From: Ophiura sarsii
Taxonomy: Eukaryota; Echinodermata; Ophiuroidea; Amphilepidida; Ophiuridae
Reading direction: 5' to 3'
DNA length: 64,000 nucleotides
Assembly: GCA_035610835.1 (NCBI GenBank)
Contig: CM069441.1
Span: forward strand, 86,563,574-86,627,573
The notes below the pieces were generated by a model, which was not told the DNA's origin, made no database searches, and was given only the letters and a program-made list of their open reading frames with translations. The position numbers and the translations under genes were made by a program. Within the stretch, counting starts at the first letter, position 1. Every line of letters begins with the position of its first letter. Below are positions 34,130 through 46,700 of this stretch, in pieces.

Positions 34130-36265
34130 TACCTCAGTCTGAAACCCATCTGGCTATATGTAGCAATGTTTGGATACATCAGGCATATCTAAATATGCAT
34201 ATGTATGTATATAATACAAAACTTTTCTATTAAGAATCATACATGCTACCGACCATATTTTCGGCCTGGGCTGTAGTCTTGCCGTTTCCTTTGCTTTAGT
34301 AGGCCTACCTTCACGTCTAGGCTATATAATAATACCAAATTGCCATTGTTATAGGCCTACTCCTACTTTTTAATTCGTATACCAAACATTTCCCTAAGTC
34401 CAACACCGTTCCATTTCTTAATCACCTCGTCTAATCTACTCCTGCCAAACACCACTAGCCATGCTGCCATGATATTCCTTCCAGGCCGGGCTTCCAGGCT
34501 AAACTAGTGTTCCCTTTTAATGGATTTTTTATTAGGTAGGAAGTTGGGAAGCGATAATTCTAAAATTTGTGTCGCGCCCATCCCTAGTCAAATGTCATCG
34601 AGCTGCGATCACAGAACCGCGGGATTTGGTTTGTATACAAAAATTCAGAAAAGCACCGTAAGCCGTAACAATAGACAAGGTTTGTTTCATGAATTACACA
34701 AGTATATTTATCAAATCTTTGCAAATCTTTTCTCTGCTAAGTGCATGTTGCAAAGTGTTTTTCACCGAATAGATTGATGTATGCGATTGAATCAGTGACG
34801 TGACTGCAGATACATCATGATCATGGCTGTTGAATTCGGTACCAAAACCAGTCAATTCGATTCGTGGCGAAATGCTTGATGCTCGATGTGATAATTCCTG
34901 TTACTATCAGCTGTAAACTGCTAAACTGGAATGTTGGTGTAGATGTGACGTCAAAACAGCCAACCGTCAAAAATAAACTAAAGTAAACGTGGTTAATTAT
35001 TAATTAAAGGTATAATATTATGTGATCTTTCTAGTGAACGCCCTGGCCTCAAAACATCGAAAAAAATTCAAGATTTTCTTGCAGATTTACATTTCTGATC
35101 ATAAATCGTTATACATTCCAAGTTACAGGGCGATACGATTCTTAATTACTTCAAAATCATGGTTTTAGACTGTCGGGATAACACCGACGCGTCAGTTTAT
35201 ATTTTCACTCTTAAGTAAAATCACTCTAAAAGTAAAAGTAGTAAAACCATGCACGTAGAACAGTACTCTTTATAAATACTAGGGACACAATGCACATCGG
35301 CAGTCACAGCGAGGCCACATGCGCAATTGGACCAGATTGGCGACGGATCATATTAGTACTAATCTATACTAGCGTGTGTAAAAATGACTTGAGAATAAAA
35401 TAAAATGTGATATTCAAACTGCTAGTTTCTGAAAGTTTGAAAAGGTTTCTTGCTGATTCAATGATTAACTTATTCAACACAGTCTAGATTTACTATCGCT
35501 AAATTCCCAGTTCTAAACTAAATTTCTAAATGTCTTTTTTTAACCACATTCCATCATAAAAGTAAAAGTATACCTTTTTTAAAAGCTCTTGAGCTGAGCA
35601 ACTCAAATATGATGTCAATTTTGACATAGAGTGTGATGTTATAAATACATGATTGCCTAAAGTCAGACAATTTTCCCCAAAAATTGTTGGTGTTTGACTT
35701 TCAATAACCCTCTTGCCCATCACCCTACCTAAAAAACAACCCCGTTTTTGGAATCCTTGTGAAATTTGCCTTCAGAAAATGTATACTTTTTCTGTGGTAG
35801 ATAGTACATGGGAGGAAATATCTAATTTCAGAGTGAAATTGATGCGTTTCGAAGTGTAAAATTTGTGACAAATTTTAGCACCGAAAAATCTACCAACTCA
35901 AAACACATGGCCATATGTAAAATATTCAAGTCATACTCCTAATATATGTTATTTTCAGACTTGTAGGGTACCAAGACTTGATTTTATGGCATTTTTAAAA
36001 ATCAAAATCTGCAAAACTGCCAAAATTGGCCCCTTTTCGCAAGAAATTGGGTCACTTTCCGAAACACATTTTTGGTCACAACGCAAGAAATAATGCTCCG
36101 ATTTTGACGATTTAAACAGTATTTTTCATTTCTGCACAAGTTTTAACCAAAGAAAACAGAATGAGGCCCCAAAAAGCATTTTGAAATTTTCCTTTGACCC
36201 CCATACTTAAAGGGAAAAAAATACTACCGTGATAAAGTGTACACCACAGGCAAATTAACTTAACA
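34130..36265. other. Intergenic, no gene seen
   Basis: No supported gene. 35750-35930 is a diverged relative of 28536-28700. Confidence 0.5.
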
Positions 36266-37520
36266 TACGAGGGTCGTTCAATAAATAATGAAAGTGATCA
36301 TGGTATGGGATGCATGAGTGATTCTATTGAGGGATAATATGATCAATACGAAGTATGAACCTTTGTCTTTCAAACAATACACTTTTGGATTGTTGGATAC
36401 CTTTGGTTATGTAACGTCATTAACATAAACACAATAGGTTTCAGACACTGACTGAAATTTGTCAATTATTTGGCTGGATATGTAATATGTTGAATATGGG
36501 TTGATTTATATATTTGCGTATATCTCGGCAATGCAAGCATAAAAACAGATGACACTGGACACATAGTTAGAACCACAGATAGTCAACTATCTGTGGTTAG
36601 AACACACACTTATCTATGTTTGACACTCTTTTTTATCTGAATTCCTTAATACAAACAAAAACGGACCATCTCAAATACGCTTTTATTTAGCAAAATCCGT
36701 AATAATACACCTTAGAAAACAACAAAGGATAATGGAGGGATTATAATTTAGTAAATTGTTTTAGTAAACTCTTTTTTATCTGAATTCCTTAATACAATCA
36801 AGAAGGGACCATCTCAAATACGCTTTTATTTAGCAAAATCCGTAATAATATACCTTAGAAAACAACAAAGGATAATGGAGGGATTATAATTTAGTAAATT
36901 GTTGTGGGATGTAATGCAATAATAGTGGGGATTTCAAGAGAGGAGCTGTTCATAAAATTTCCTTAAACCATTGATTTGAAATTATGTGACATTTACTTTA
37001 ACAATACATATCTAGTAGCTCTAAAGATAACAGTAATAAGAGAGGTTGTGGCAGCCATCTTTGATTGATACATTCATGTATAATCTTCATTTTCACTATC
37101 ACAACATTTATACACATTGATTTCAGCATTTTTCATTATATCTGATTAGAATGTGAAGGCACGGTAAGCTTTTATCTGGTGAATTTCATGATTTTAGCCA
37201 TTTTTGGCCCTGTTCAAAATCATCTGCCGTCTGCGCATGCGCATATTTTCTGCAGGTTTCATGCGAATAAGTTCAGGTAATTAGTTAGCTATCATATGGA
37301 ATCTCCCAAACTGGTTAATTGCTTGGATTTTTCCTAAATTGTTTGATTTTCCGCACTATTATTGATTCACTGACTGCATTTTTCAATGAAATTGGCTATT
37401 TGGAATACTGTTGTATACTTTTTATTCAATTGTCTCTCTTTACTTTTTCCCTTTATACTACATCAAATTACACAGGGATTAAAAGTTATTGTGTTTTTAC
37501 CTCTGTGCACAATATTCAAT
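36266..37520. mobile_element. Mariner-type non-autonomous repeat, copy B
   Basis: Starts TACGAGGGTCGTTCAATAAA and then follows the sequence of copy A (1-1188). It contains an internal tandem duplication of about 140 bp (36627-36767 and 36768-36905). The right end is missing. It stops roughly 90 bp before the first ERCC6L coding exon and so occupies the position of a promoter or 5' UTR intron. Confidence 0.65.
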
Positions 37521-37605
37521 ACACACTTTTATTGTACCATTTGGAAGGCCCATATAAATAATAATATACATTATTTGTTCTCATCACAATATTCATATAT
37601 TGCAG

Positions 37606-37719
37606 GTCATTGATTCTCAAGTATCGGTGGTGGCTTGTCAACCGAGCTAATTACCACAACTATGGATATCGAGGACAGCAGACAGCGGTTTAAGGACATA
37701 TCGCTATCAGCGAATAATG
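37606..37719 (+). CDS. ERCC6L: ERCC6L exon 1 (5' UTR plus start)
   Basis: A tattgcag acceptor-like site at 37605 suggests a non-coding exon further upstream. ATG is at 37662-37664, and the in-frame stop at 37611-37613 supports this start. Encodes [19 protein letters not shown], phase 1 out. Confidence 0.75.
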
Positions 37720-40700
37720 GTAGGTCAAAAGGACAAACAAAATACTCGAAATTGTACTTCATATGCTACACATGCTGGCCGTGTATTATTCTTTGATTTG
37801 TGTGTCCCTGCAGTCCTGACATTGTAAAATTGTCAGTGACCTAGGTAAGGCCAATTTTTTTGTTGTTGTTATGTTGTCCTCCACAGCTTTCAGAGAGGAG
37901 GGGCGGGCGGGCCGATTTTTTTCTTTCTTTTTTTTTTCTTCTAATTTTCTTTTTACCAGCGGAAGCTCAAAGTTCAGCCAACAAGAAGTTGAAATCACTT
38001 ATAAACACTTAATTTAATATTCAATGCCATTTTTAAAAAAATGTGAATAAAATCTGGAAGAAAAAAAAATCTGAAAAAAACACTGATTTTTAAAAAATCA
38101 AAAAAAATCGGAGCGGCCCTAAATCCGGAGCGGGCGGTCGAGGACAACATAACAATCTTTTTTTTGGCCTAAAGGGGCGAAAAGTGAAAGTGATCCAACA
38201 AGGACGTTTACCAGGAAGCCAACTTTTCCCACCGATTCAGAGACTTGAGAGGGTGTTGATGTGGAGTCCCCCAGGGGTGGGGGAAGGGGATTATGACATG
38301 GTGTTCCCAAACCGACGTGAAAAATCAAGCTCTCTAAACAACAGTGCCAATCACGATCAACACAACTCAAATATTGGGAGATACACCATTGAGGGTGTTG
38401 ATGTGGAGTCCCCCAGAGGTGGGGGAAGGGGATTGTGACATGGTGTTCCCCAAACCAGGCGTGAAAAATCAAGCACTCTAAACAACAGAGCCAATCTCGA
38501 TCAATACAACTCAAATATTGGGAGCTACACCATTGAGGGTGTTGATTTGGAGTCCCCCAGAGGTGGGGGAAGGGGATTGTGACATGGTGTTCCCCAAACC
38601 GGCGTGAAAAATCAAGCTCTCTAAACAACAGTGCCAATCTCGATCAACACAACTCAAATATTGGGAGCTACACCATTGAAAGTTGTGATAGCGTCAAAAT
38701 GCCCTTCCTTAGCACTCTCAGTCTCAAATCATAAGCTTTTGTGCAAATGTTCTTTATTAGAGTCATTCAATTTGAGGGAAATCTTCTTTAAATATCTCGT
38801 TCACTGATTGGTTACTGAATTTCAGACCTTTCCAACCGGCATAAAAATGATAAATTGGTCCATTTTGTTCGATTAAGACAGCTGTAAAAAGCCATTATCG
38901 TCATCTAAGAAGTATATTTATTCAAATTCTTGTAAAATTTACCCGGCGCTAAATTTTAGGTACAGGACAACCCTGTAATCAAGACCCTTGTGCTTTGAAG
39001 GTAAACTTGGTCTCACACTGACTGACCTCATTTTGCTGCCACGGTTAGGCCTAAAAAAAAAGTTTGATTGGCGTAACCCGACCGACCCTATTTTTACCGC
39101 CGACCCTAAACAAAAAAAAATTGTGAGAAAAAGAAAAAAAAGCAGTGAAAATGTGTATTTGTGCCATTTGTTTATGTCTGTATGGTATATGTGTGCTGGT
39201 ATATAAAATTTCATAGACATTTTATAGATTTAATTTTTTTTTTTTGAATCCGACCTACCTACCCTATTTTTTTTTCTATGTTACGCCAATCAAACCTTTT
39301 TTTTTTAGGCCTTAGTGATGAGAATGACAGGTCTTTGACATTGACTCTACTCCAACGTGTAAACAATGCCTTCTTTTAAAAAGGTGATGAATACTGCACC
39401 TCGTTCGCTACACTTATCCGTTCGCCGTCAGTAAAATTAGCCGGCACTCAATCTGGCCTAGCTATAACCCTGCGCGCAAGATACTCGTATGGCGCATTGA
39501 GAATCGCATGGGTGACGCTTGCTATGGCAAAATAGTGCAGACCTACACTTGGATTACTTTTGCGCACAGAGAGATCAAATACGCATATTTCTCGCCAATT
39601 TTAAACTGATCAAACTATAATTACAGTATATAGACCATTTCAAATTGAGATCGGAAATCTTCGGAAAAACAGGTCACATGGAGTAGGTGCGTTGCGCGTT
39701 CTTTGCAACAGTTGATCGCATTCACAGCATTGCCCTAGTTGATTGTCCGCCTATGTTTACATACACGCGTGCACGCATGAGAAGTAAAACGTGGAACGAG
39801 ACTATTTTGTTTTTTTATCAACAAAGGCGCTGACGGACAAATTCCAAATGTATCGAGCAGACGGTAAAAAGTGAAAATATTACCCCAAATCTCTTTCATC
39901 TCACTCGTGTTTGTAACTGAAATGTCGCAACATCAACTTTGTGAGGGATACAATCTATCACCAACACCAGCGCAATCTACCACACGGGCAGACGGGTGAA
40001 AAACACGTTGTTTTTCTCCGGCACATGGCCATGACCTGTCAGGACCTGACAGGTCATGGAACCGAGTGTCAAACACTCGGCTATCGGAAACATTCGGAAC
40101 CGATCGTATATTTTCGGATTTGAAATGGTCTATACTAGTACATAAATGTGGGTACCTGCTTAGGTTGCCAGCATATACACACACGTAAGGCTATATTAAA
40201 AATATCTTTTGTCTCAAAGCTCTTCAGTTTTTCAAAACCTAATGCGGAATGCAATTTTTTTTTAAAAGTTTTTATTTTATTTTTATAAATATAAAATATT
40301 GAAATCCTTGTAAAAGTGAACTTTTGTATTTACAATGATGTGACCAATGAAAATCTGAAAAATCTGTGAAATGTTGGGATTTTTTTCTTTTTTGACAATG
40401 AAAATCGGAAAAATCTGTGAAATTTTTGTGAAGTTTTTTTTTTTTTTTGAAAAAAGAAGAAAAAAAATTATACTTTTTTTTCCAGAATTTTTTTCCTTCT
40501 AACGCGCACCAATTAACTAACGCGCGCGGGAGCTTTGAGACAAATGATTTTTTTAATATAGCCTAAGCATCAAAAGATAGAAGATACATAAGCTTGAGTA
40601 ATTGCTGCCCTGTAAAATTATGTCACTTTCCAGGGGAAGTTGAGTATAACCCAAGATCAGACGTAATGTGAGATTGTGAGGAAAAATGATAATTGATATT

Positions 40701-43700
40701 GAAGGATTTTTAAAGATGTTCTGTTTTTACGTAATTCTCCTCAGAGCCTACACGTGAAGATCAGGTACGCTTCAATAAACTATCGAAGAAAGCCAGGGAA
40801 GCGGCCGAGGCAGGCCAACCTAAGGTAGCCTTGGAGTGTTACAAAAATGCGGCAAAGATCAGAGAGACGGACAAGATTGTGAGACGGATAGCTAAACTTG
40901 AGGTTAGTGAACGTTGCACAAGACTTTCCAAAAGTTGCACCAGGTCGCACGGCCTGAATCGCAGCAGTTGACTTCAATACAAATCGTGCACAACTGGTCG
41001 TTCGATCTGTCGAGTTGCTGTGGGTGATTTGTATTTCATGGTCCATCGAGCGAGCGACTCCAAATTGCCACAATCTGTGACTGGCTAGTATGTGTAATCA
41101 GCATCATTTTAAGAATGCCTTTTGGGGAAGTGATGCCAGGGTTGTAGAAACACTGATCAGTGCCGGTCTGTCCAGTGATGATTGCGACAAGGTCCATGAA
41201 TGCCTTTTTAAGCAGCATAAATGTTGAGTTATGTACAATTTTACCTTTAAAATAACTTTAAAATGCCACCAGAAATCACTCTGTTATAATCAAAACAAAT
41301 AATTGTCGATCATTTCAAACCATTCCCATGTGACATCTGCGTGGCAACGATAGCGTTGTGCGCCTGTTTTTTTTGGAATGCAGTGCGTCGAAAGACCGCG
41401 CTCAACCTTAGGAAGAATGTGAGTGCTTGAATCAACAATATTTGTTTTGATTATACTAAGTTTACTTCTATTTGATATAGCCTGGGGGATTACCTTGAAA
41501 AACTTACAGAAAGTATGAGGTCCAGAATTCTTTTTGTCTGCTGTATTTTCCTGTTGCAAGTACTTGGTAAACACATAAAATATAACCAATAGCTTGGCAA
41601 GTGAAATACATGTAGCATGTCATCATAAGTGAAACATCCCGCCAGTGCATGACCTTTTTTTCTAAGACTTGACTTGACTTTTCGATTTGTCCATCAGGCG
41701 TACTTGAAAGAATATGGATCAGATGAGTCGGAAGAAGAAGATGATGGTATGGTACATGTTGGGAAAGGGTTCTCTGTATACAAAGATGTATACAACAAGA
41801 TGTATGAGCATCAGAAGGAAGCGATGCTATGGTTTTGGCGACTTCATCGCAAGAAGAAAGGAGGAATTCTCGGTGATGATATGGGGTGAGTACAGGGTTG
41901 TCACTATAGTCTATTTAGCCATCACGAGACGTTGACGCAACCGCGTATTCTACTAATTGCAGCACATGACACGTGCGCCTACTCATGGCGCTGGTGTATA
42001 CACACGAGCATTGAAAGGCGGAAGATACATACGCAGGGTTGTCTCCAGGGCAATTTGGCCCATTTGGGGTTCCTGCCACATAATTTCTTATTTTATGAGG
42101 CAGTTTAACGATTTTATCCATGTAGAATAGAATTTGTGTTTTTTTAGTGCCGGTCGGCCAGCGTGAGTGCCGGCTACACCCGACCGGCGTGGAGACAACC
42201 CTGTACATACGTGTGCGTAAAAGCTGCACCCGTTTAGTTACATCACTGTCCAGAGGAAGCCAAATAGAGTATAGCACAAATTTAGTGCTATGCTAAGAAT
42301 TTGAATAGAAATACTTCTTAGATGAGGATAATTAATGGCTTTTTACAGCTGTTTTAAGGGTCAAAATGGACCAATTTGTTCTTTTTTGGCCGGTTGAAAA
42401 GGTTTGAAATTCCCTTGAGTGCTGGTTACTGTCGACTCAAACTGCCGACCAGTGTAGTGACAACCCTGGGAAAGTAAGTTTTGTTGAAATGAAACTTCCA
42501 ACGAAACTACATGGAAAAACTTCTTAGCACCACATTGCCTTACCGTATTATTCCTTTTTAAGTGTAGCTTTGTTGTGAGGCTGTTGAGTCGGGTCGGAGC
42601 ATGACAAAACGAAATGTCAAATGATCAAGCAAGCAATGGAGGCAGCTAATGCACAATTGTGATGTGATTTGTGAAAAACCTGTCGGATGTCGCAAAATGT
42701 GAACTAGGGATTATGGGTAAAAATAACATTTAAAATAATACGGAAAAAAATATATGAAAATTAAATTCCAATACTTGTGTCATCATATTTCATGATATTT
42801 CACCTTAAAAAACGTACTTAAGTCACTTTTATTATTAACCTGACAATGTTATTCTATTGAAATATGTATCTTTTTGGCCTGTTTTCATGATTTCTTGTTT
42901 TGTAGCTTTTTATGACATCACAATCATCATTCAGTCATAACCCTTTTTTTTAGTGATAACCCTTTTTTTTTAGTGATCGTAGAAAAATGATCGAAACAGT
43001 TCTGTAATCAGCACAGTTTTAGCTTTCTTATGATATAAATATCTCCAATATAAAAAATGCCACCATGTGGTGGGTTTTCACAACTTGTACTTTTGCAAAC
43101 AAAAATATGCAAGTCAAATGATGCTTTGTTCCACATTCATCAAATAATCAAAAACAAAGACTTGATACTTTTATACTTGGGATATAAAATGTCAGAAAAT
43201 ACTAGCAAACTTTAAAGGTAGGTGTTCCGATTACTGGCCCGATTTTCAACTTGATGTTTTCTAATTCTACATGAAGGGGGCGTCATCCTTAATAGTTGTA
43301 TTCCAAAGTTTAAATTGCATAACTCCAATGGTTTTTGTATTAGAAACACAACTGCTCACATGAAATTTCCCCTTGAGTAGTATACAAACTGGCTGGGTGG
43401 TTAACCACCTTTGCCAATAATTCACTGCATTTTGACCTATAACGTCTAAATGGAACATATTTTGCGCCAAACATTTTGTTATAACAGTAATGAGAACATT
43501 ATGAAGTTTCTTCTGACATCAAAATCTGTTGATGGGCAAAAAAAAAAAGCTCAAGTGATCGGAACATCCACCTTTAAATATCCCCTATATTTGTACATTA
43601 CATTTCTACTTTTACATTTGTACTTTTCAGATTGGGTAAGACCATCCAAGTGATAGCCTATCTGAGTGGGCTGTTTGACATGGAGCAAGTACACTCCGTA

Positions 43701-46700
43701 TTGCTTATCTTGCCAGTGGCTGTGATGATCAACTGGGAGAAGGAATTTGAGAAATGGTAAGACCGAACGAAAATTGGATACTGTAAAAAGTGGAAATTTT
43801 CGTGCTACATATATTTTCGCGCTCAAATCAGGTACCGCAAAAATAATAACATGCAAATGTATTTCTTTTGCGTAAAAGATCTATGCGATGAAGCTACAAA
43901 TGAAACCGCGAATTTAAAAACATGCAAAAGAGTAAACAGGACAACATTACTTTTTTGTTTTGGCCTAACCGGTAAGGCCTAGCATATTCGCTCCGGAAAG
44001 CAGATGCATTCATCTAACACCTCGGGACCAGTAATTCACACTACTTCCCTCCCTCTACACCATGTTGTATTTGTATAATATGTCAGTCATGCCCAAATTG
44101 ACCATTATTTGTTGTTATAATTCTACTTTTAACTATGACTAACTATTTTATCTCAAGGGCTCCTGGCATATCTGTAGATACATTTCACGGGGGCAACAAG
44201 CGTGAGCGTCTCAGAGCCCTGGCTAAAGTGCAGAGAAATGGGGGCGTTTTGATGACAAGCTACGGTCTGGTTGTCACTAACTGGGAACTGTTGGGAACAC
44301 AAAATGGACGCGAGTTTGTGTGGGTAAGTAAAAGGTCAATTGATATCGTTCGTGTGTCCAATCATTGCGTGAATACCAAGTGGGTATAGGGTGTCCATAT
44401 GGAGACACTCTGTCAATGACATCCCTATTAAGCGCCCATGCCCTTATAAGCGCCCACCCCTCTTTTCCCAATGACTACCAAAAAGTAACACCTAATAAAG
44501 CGCCAACCTTTTTAGCCACTGCAGCTCAAAATAAAGCATGAAAGTAGCGTCCGAAAGTCCCGGCATCAACAACAACATGTTGGCAATCAATGTATCGGTG
44601 GGCTGTGCACATTTTCCACCAAAAATTTGGAAGCAATTTGACAGTTTCCATGATAAACGGCTTAAAAGCGCCCAACCAAAATGACTTTGCTAAGAGCCCT
44701 GGTCGCTTAATAGGGATAATACGGTATTTGTAAACCAACTTAATTGGTATTGAGTACAGCAAATAATCTTGTTGTCAACACTCAACAGCGTTGAAAAGTA
44801 AGAAAAATAAATTGGTTATCCAGTGGATAACCCAGCATGAGAATTTGGTTATCATCCACAATTTTTAGTTATCCACAAATTTTTCTTAGTTGTTCCCTCA
44901 TCATTGAATATCATATTTCAAGTGACTCTTCTAATATTGTGATCCATAAATTCTCGCAAAATGTTACCTTCCGAATTTGGCTCCTTGGCATTTCAAATTC
45001 ATGAATTGCAATGCAGTTGTAATACAAAAGTAAGTCTGGGATTTATCGTTGAATATCATATTTTAAGTGACTCTTCAAATATTGTGATCCATGGATTCTT
45101 GCAAAATTACCTTCCAAATTTGGCTCCTTGGCATTTCAAATTCATGAATTGCAAGGCAGTTGTAATAAAGTAAGGCTGTGATTTAGAGTAATTTGGTACC
45201 AGGCAGCCAAAATAATTTCTGAGGGTGTACACAGGTACCCAAAGGTTTGGGCCACTCATTTGCACTACCTCTACTGTCATTTTTTTCCAATCCTTTCCTC
45301 GAAAATTTGAGCTACTTTTCGCTGATAAAAGATCGACCATTTCCATTGTACCATCAGTAAGATCCTGTGCCAAATAGCCGGCCACATGATCATAATCAGC
45401 TGATGATGATTAAAAAAATTGTTAACGTTTCTAGAAATAAATTGTAAATTCCTTAAGTTAACCTGGTAGAAACACCCGAATATTTATAACTGCGTATGTT
45501 ATTGGACCAGCCAGCCGCGGAAACATTGCTTTAAGACGGAAACGGAAAGTCCCACCACGGCCACGTGGGAACAAGAAATTTAAACAACTATCAGAGATCG
45601 CACTGCATTGAAATATTAAATGTACAGTGATCGGTAAATATCAGTAAATTATATTGGTTACCTTAATTAGTTCATAATATCTCATTATAGTAGATGTTTT
45701 ACAAAATCTTAGTTATCCCCCAGATAATCGGCAAGGAAAAACTGGTTATCCGCCAGTAAATTTGGTCATTTTGGGTGCACGGATGAATGAATGCTGGTTG
45801 TCTACCACTTTCAATGTAATTGTAAACGTAATGAAAAATAGATAGTATGGTATTGTATTGTTTAAGGGCTTTTAACTTTTGATGTGTATATAGATGACAA
45901 TATTTTTTTTATTTGCTAGCACTTTCATAGAATGTTAATACAACTGCACACTAGCTGGGCATTAGAAACACAGTCTTAGCCATGAGATTATGGCATACCT
46001 GACATGTGGTGGTTTTTTCTTTAAATTTGTCTGTTCAAGGGGGATAGTGACTAAATATCTAGGCACAGATAGAGTCAAGTGTAACTGACTGTAAGATTCG
46101 GAAGAGGCCATTTTTATGAAGGTCACCTAGATTGTGTGGTCCAGTGTGTGTATCATGGTTTTCAAATGTTTTCTTTATATCACTAGTAAGAACCCAAATC
46201 CACAAAACACCCATTTTAGTCCACACTGGTCCACGTCAGTCCACACTGGTCCACAAAACAAAATCAGGCCACATTGTATTAAGTTACGCGACAAAAGAAA
46301 CTCTTCAGTCCCAGACAGGGTACTTAACACTTTCCACGCAGCTATTATTTCTACCATACACAAAAACAGATTTTTCAGGAACCTTTCTCAATTTTCAAAG
46401 TCTATCTCAATGATTCCTGACCCAATACTAGGCATGTTTGTACTTATTTCATTGTATTTCTCACACTGATTCCAAATATGGTAATGTAATTCAATAATTC
46501 TGACATTTTTGCAACATTTTGTGAATTTTTGGAATGTCGTCTGCAGCTGCCTGCTGCGTGGAAAGTGTTAAGTAATGTCTGCTACTAATTGGCAGGACAC
46601 TGTGCCATGCGAGCGTTTTGCGCGGGCATTCTCTTCTAAATTAATTCGCTGCTGTAAACAGGTTCGCCAATTTGGAACTGACTGAACTACATGTATAGCA

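Noticed and set aside
38119..38637. 172-codon minus-strand open frame
   Set aside because: It runs across a ~143-bp tandem repeat and the encoded protein repeats with the DNA period; no family resemblance or splice support.
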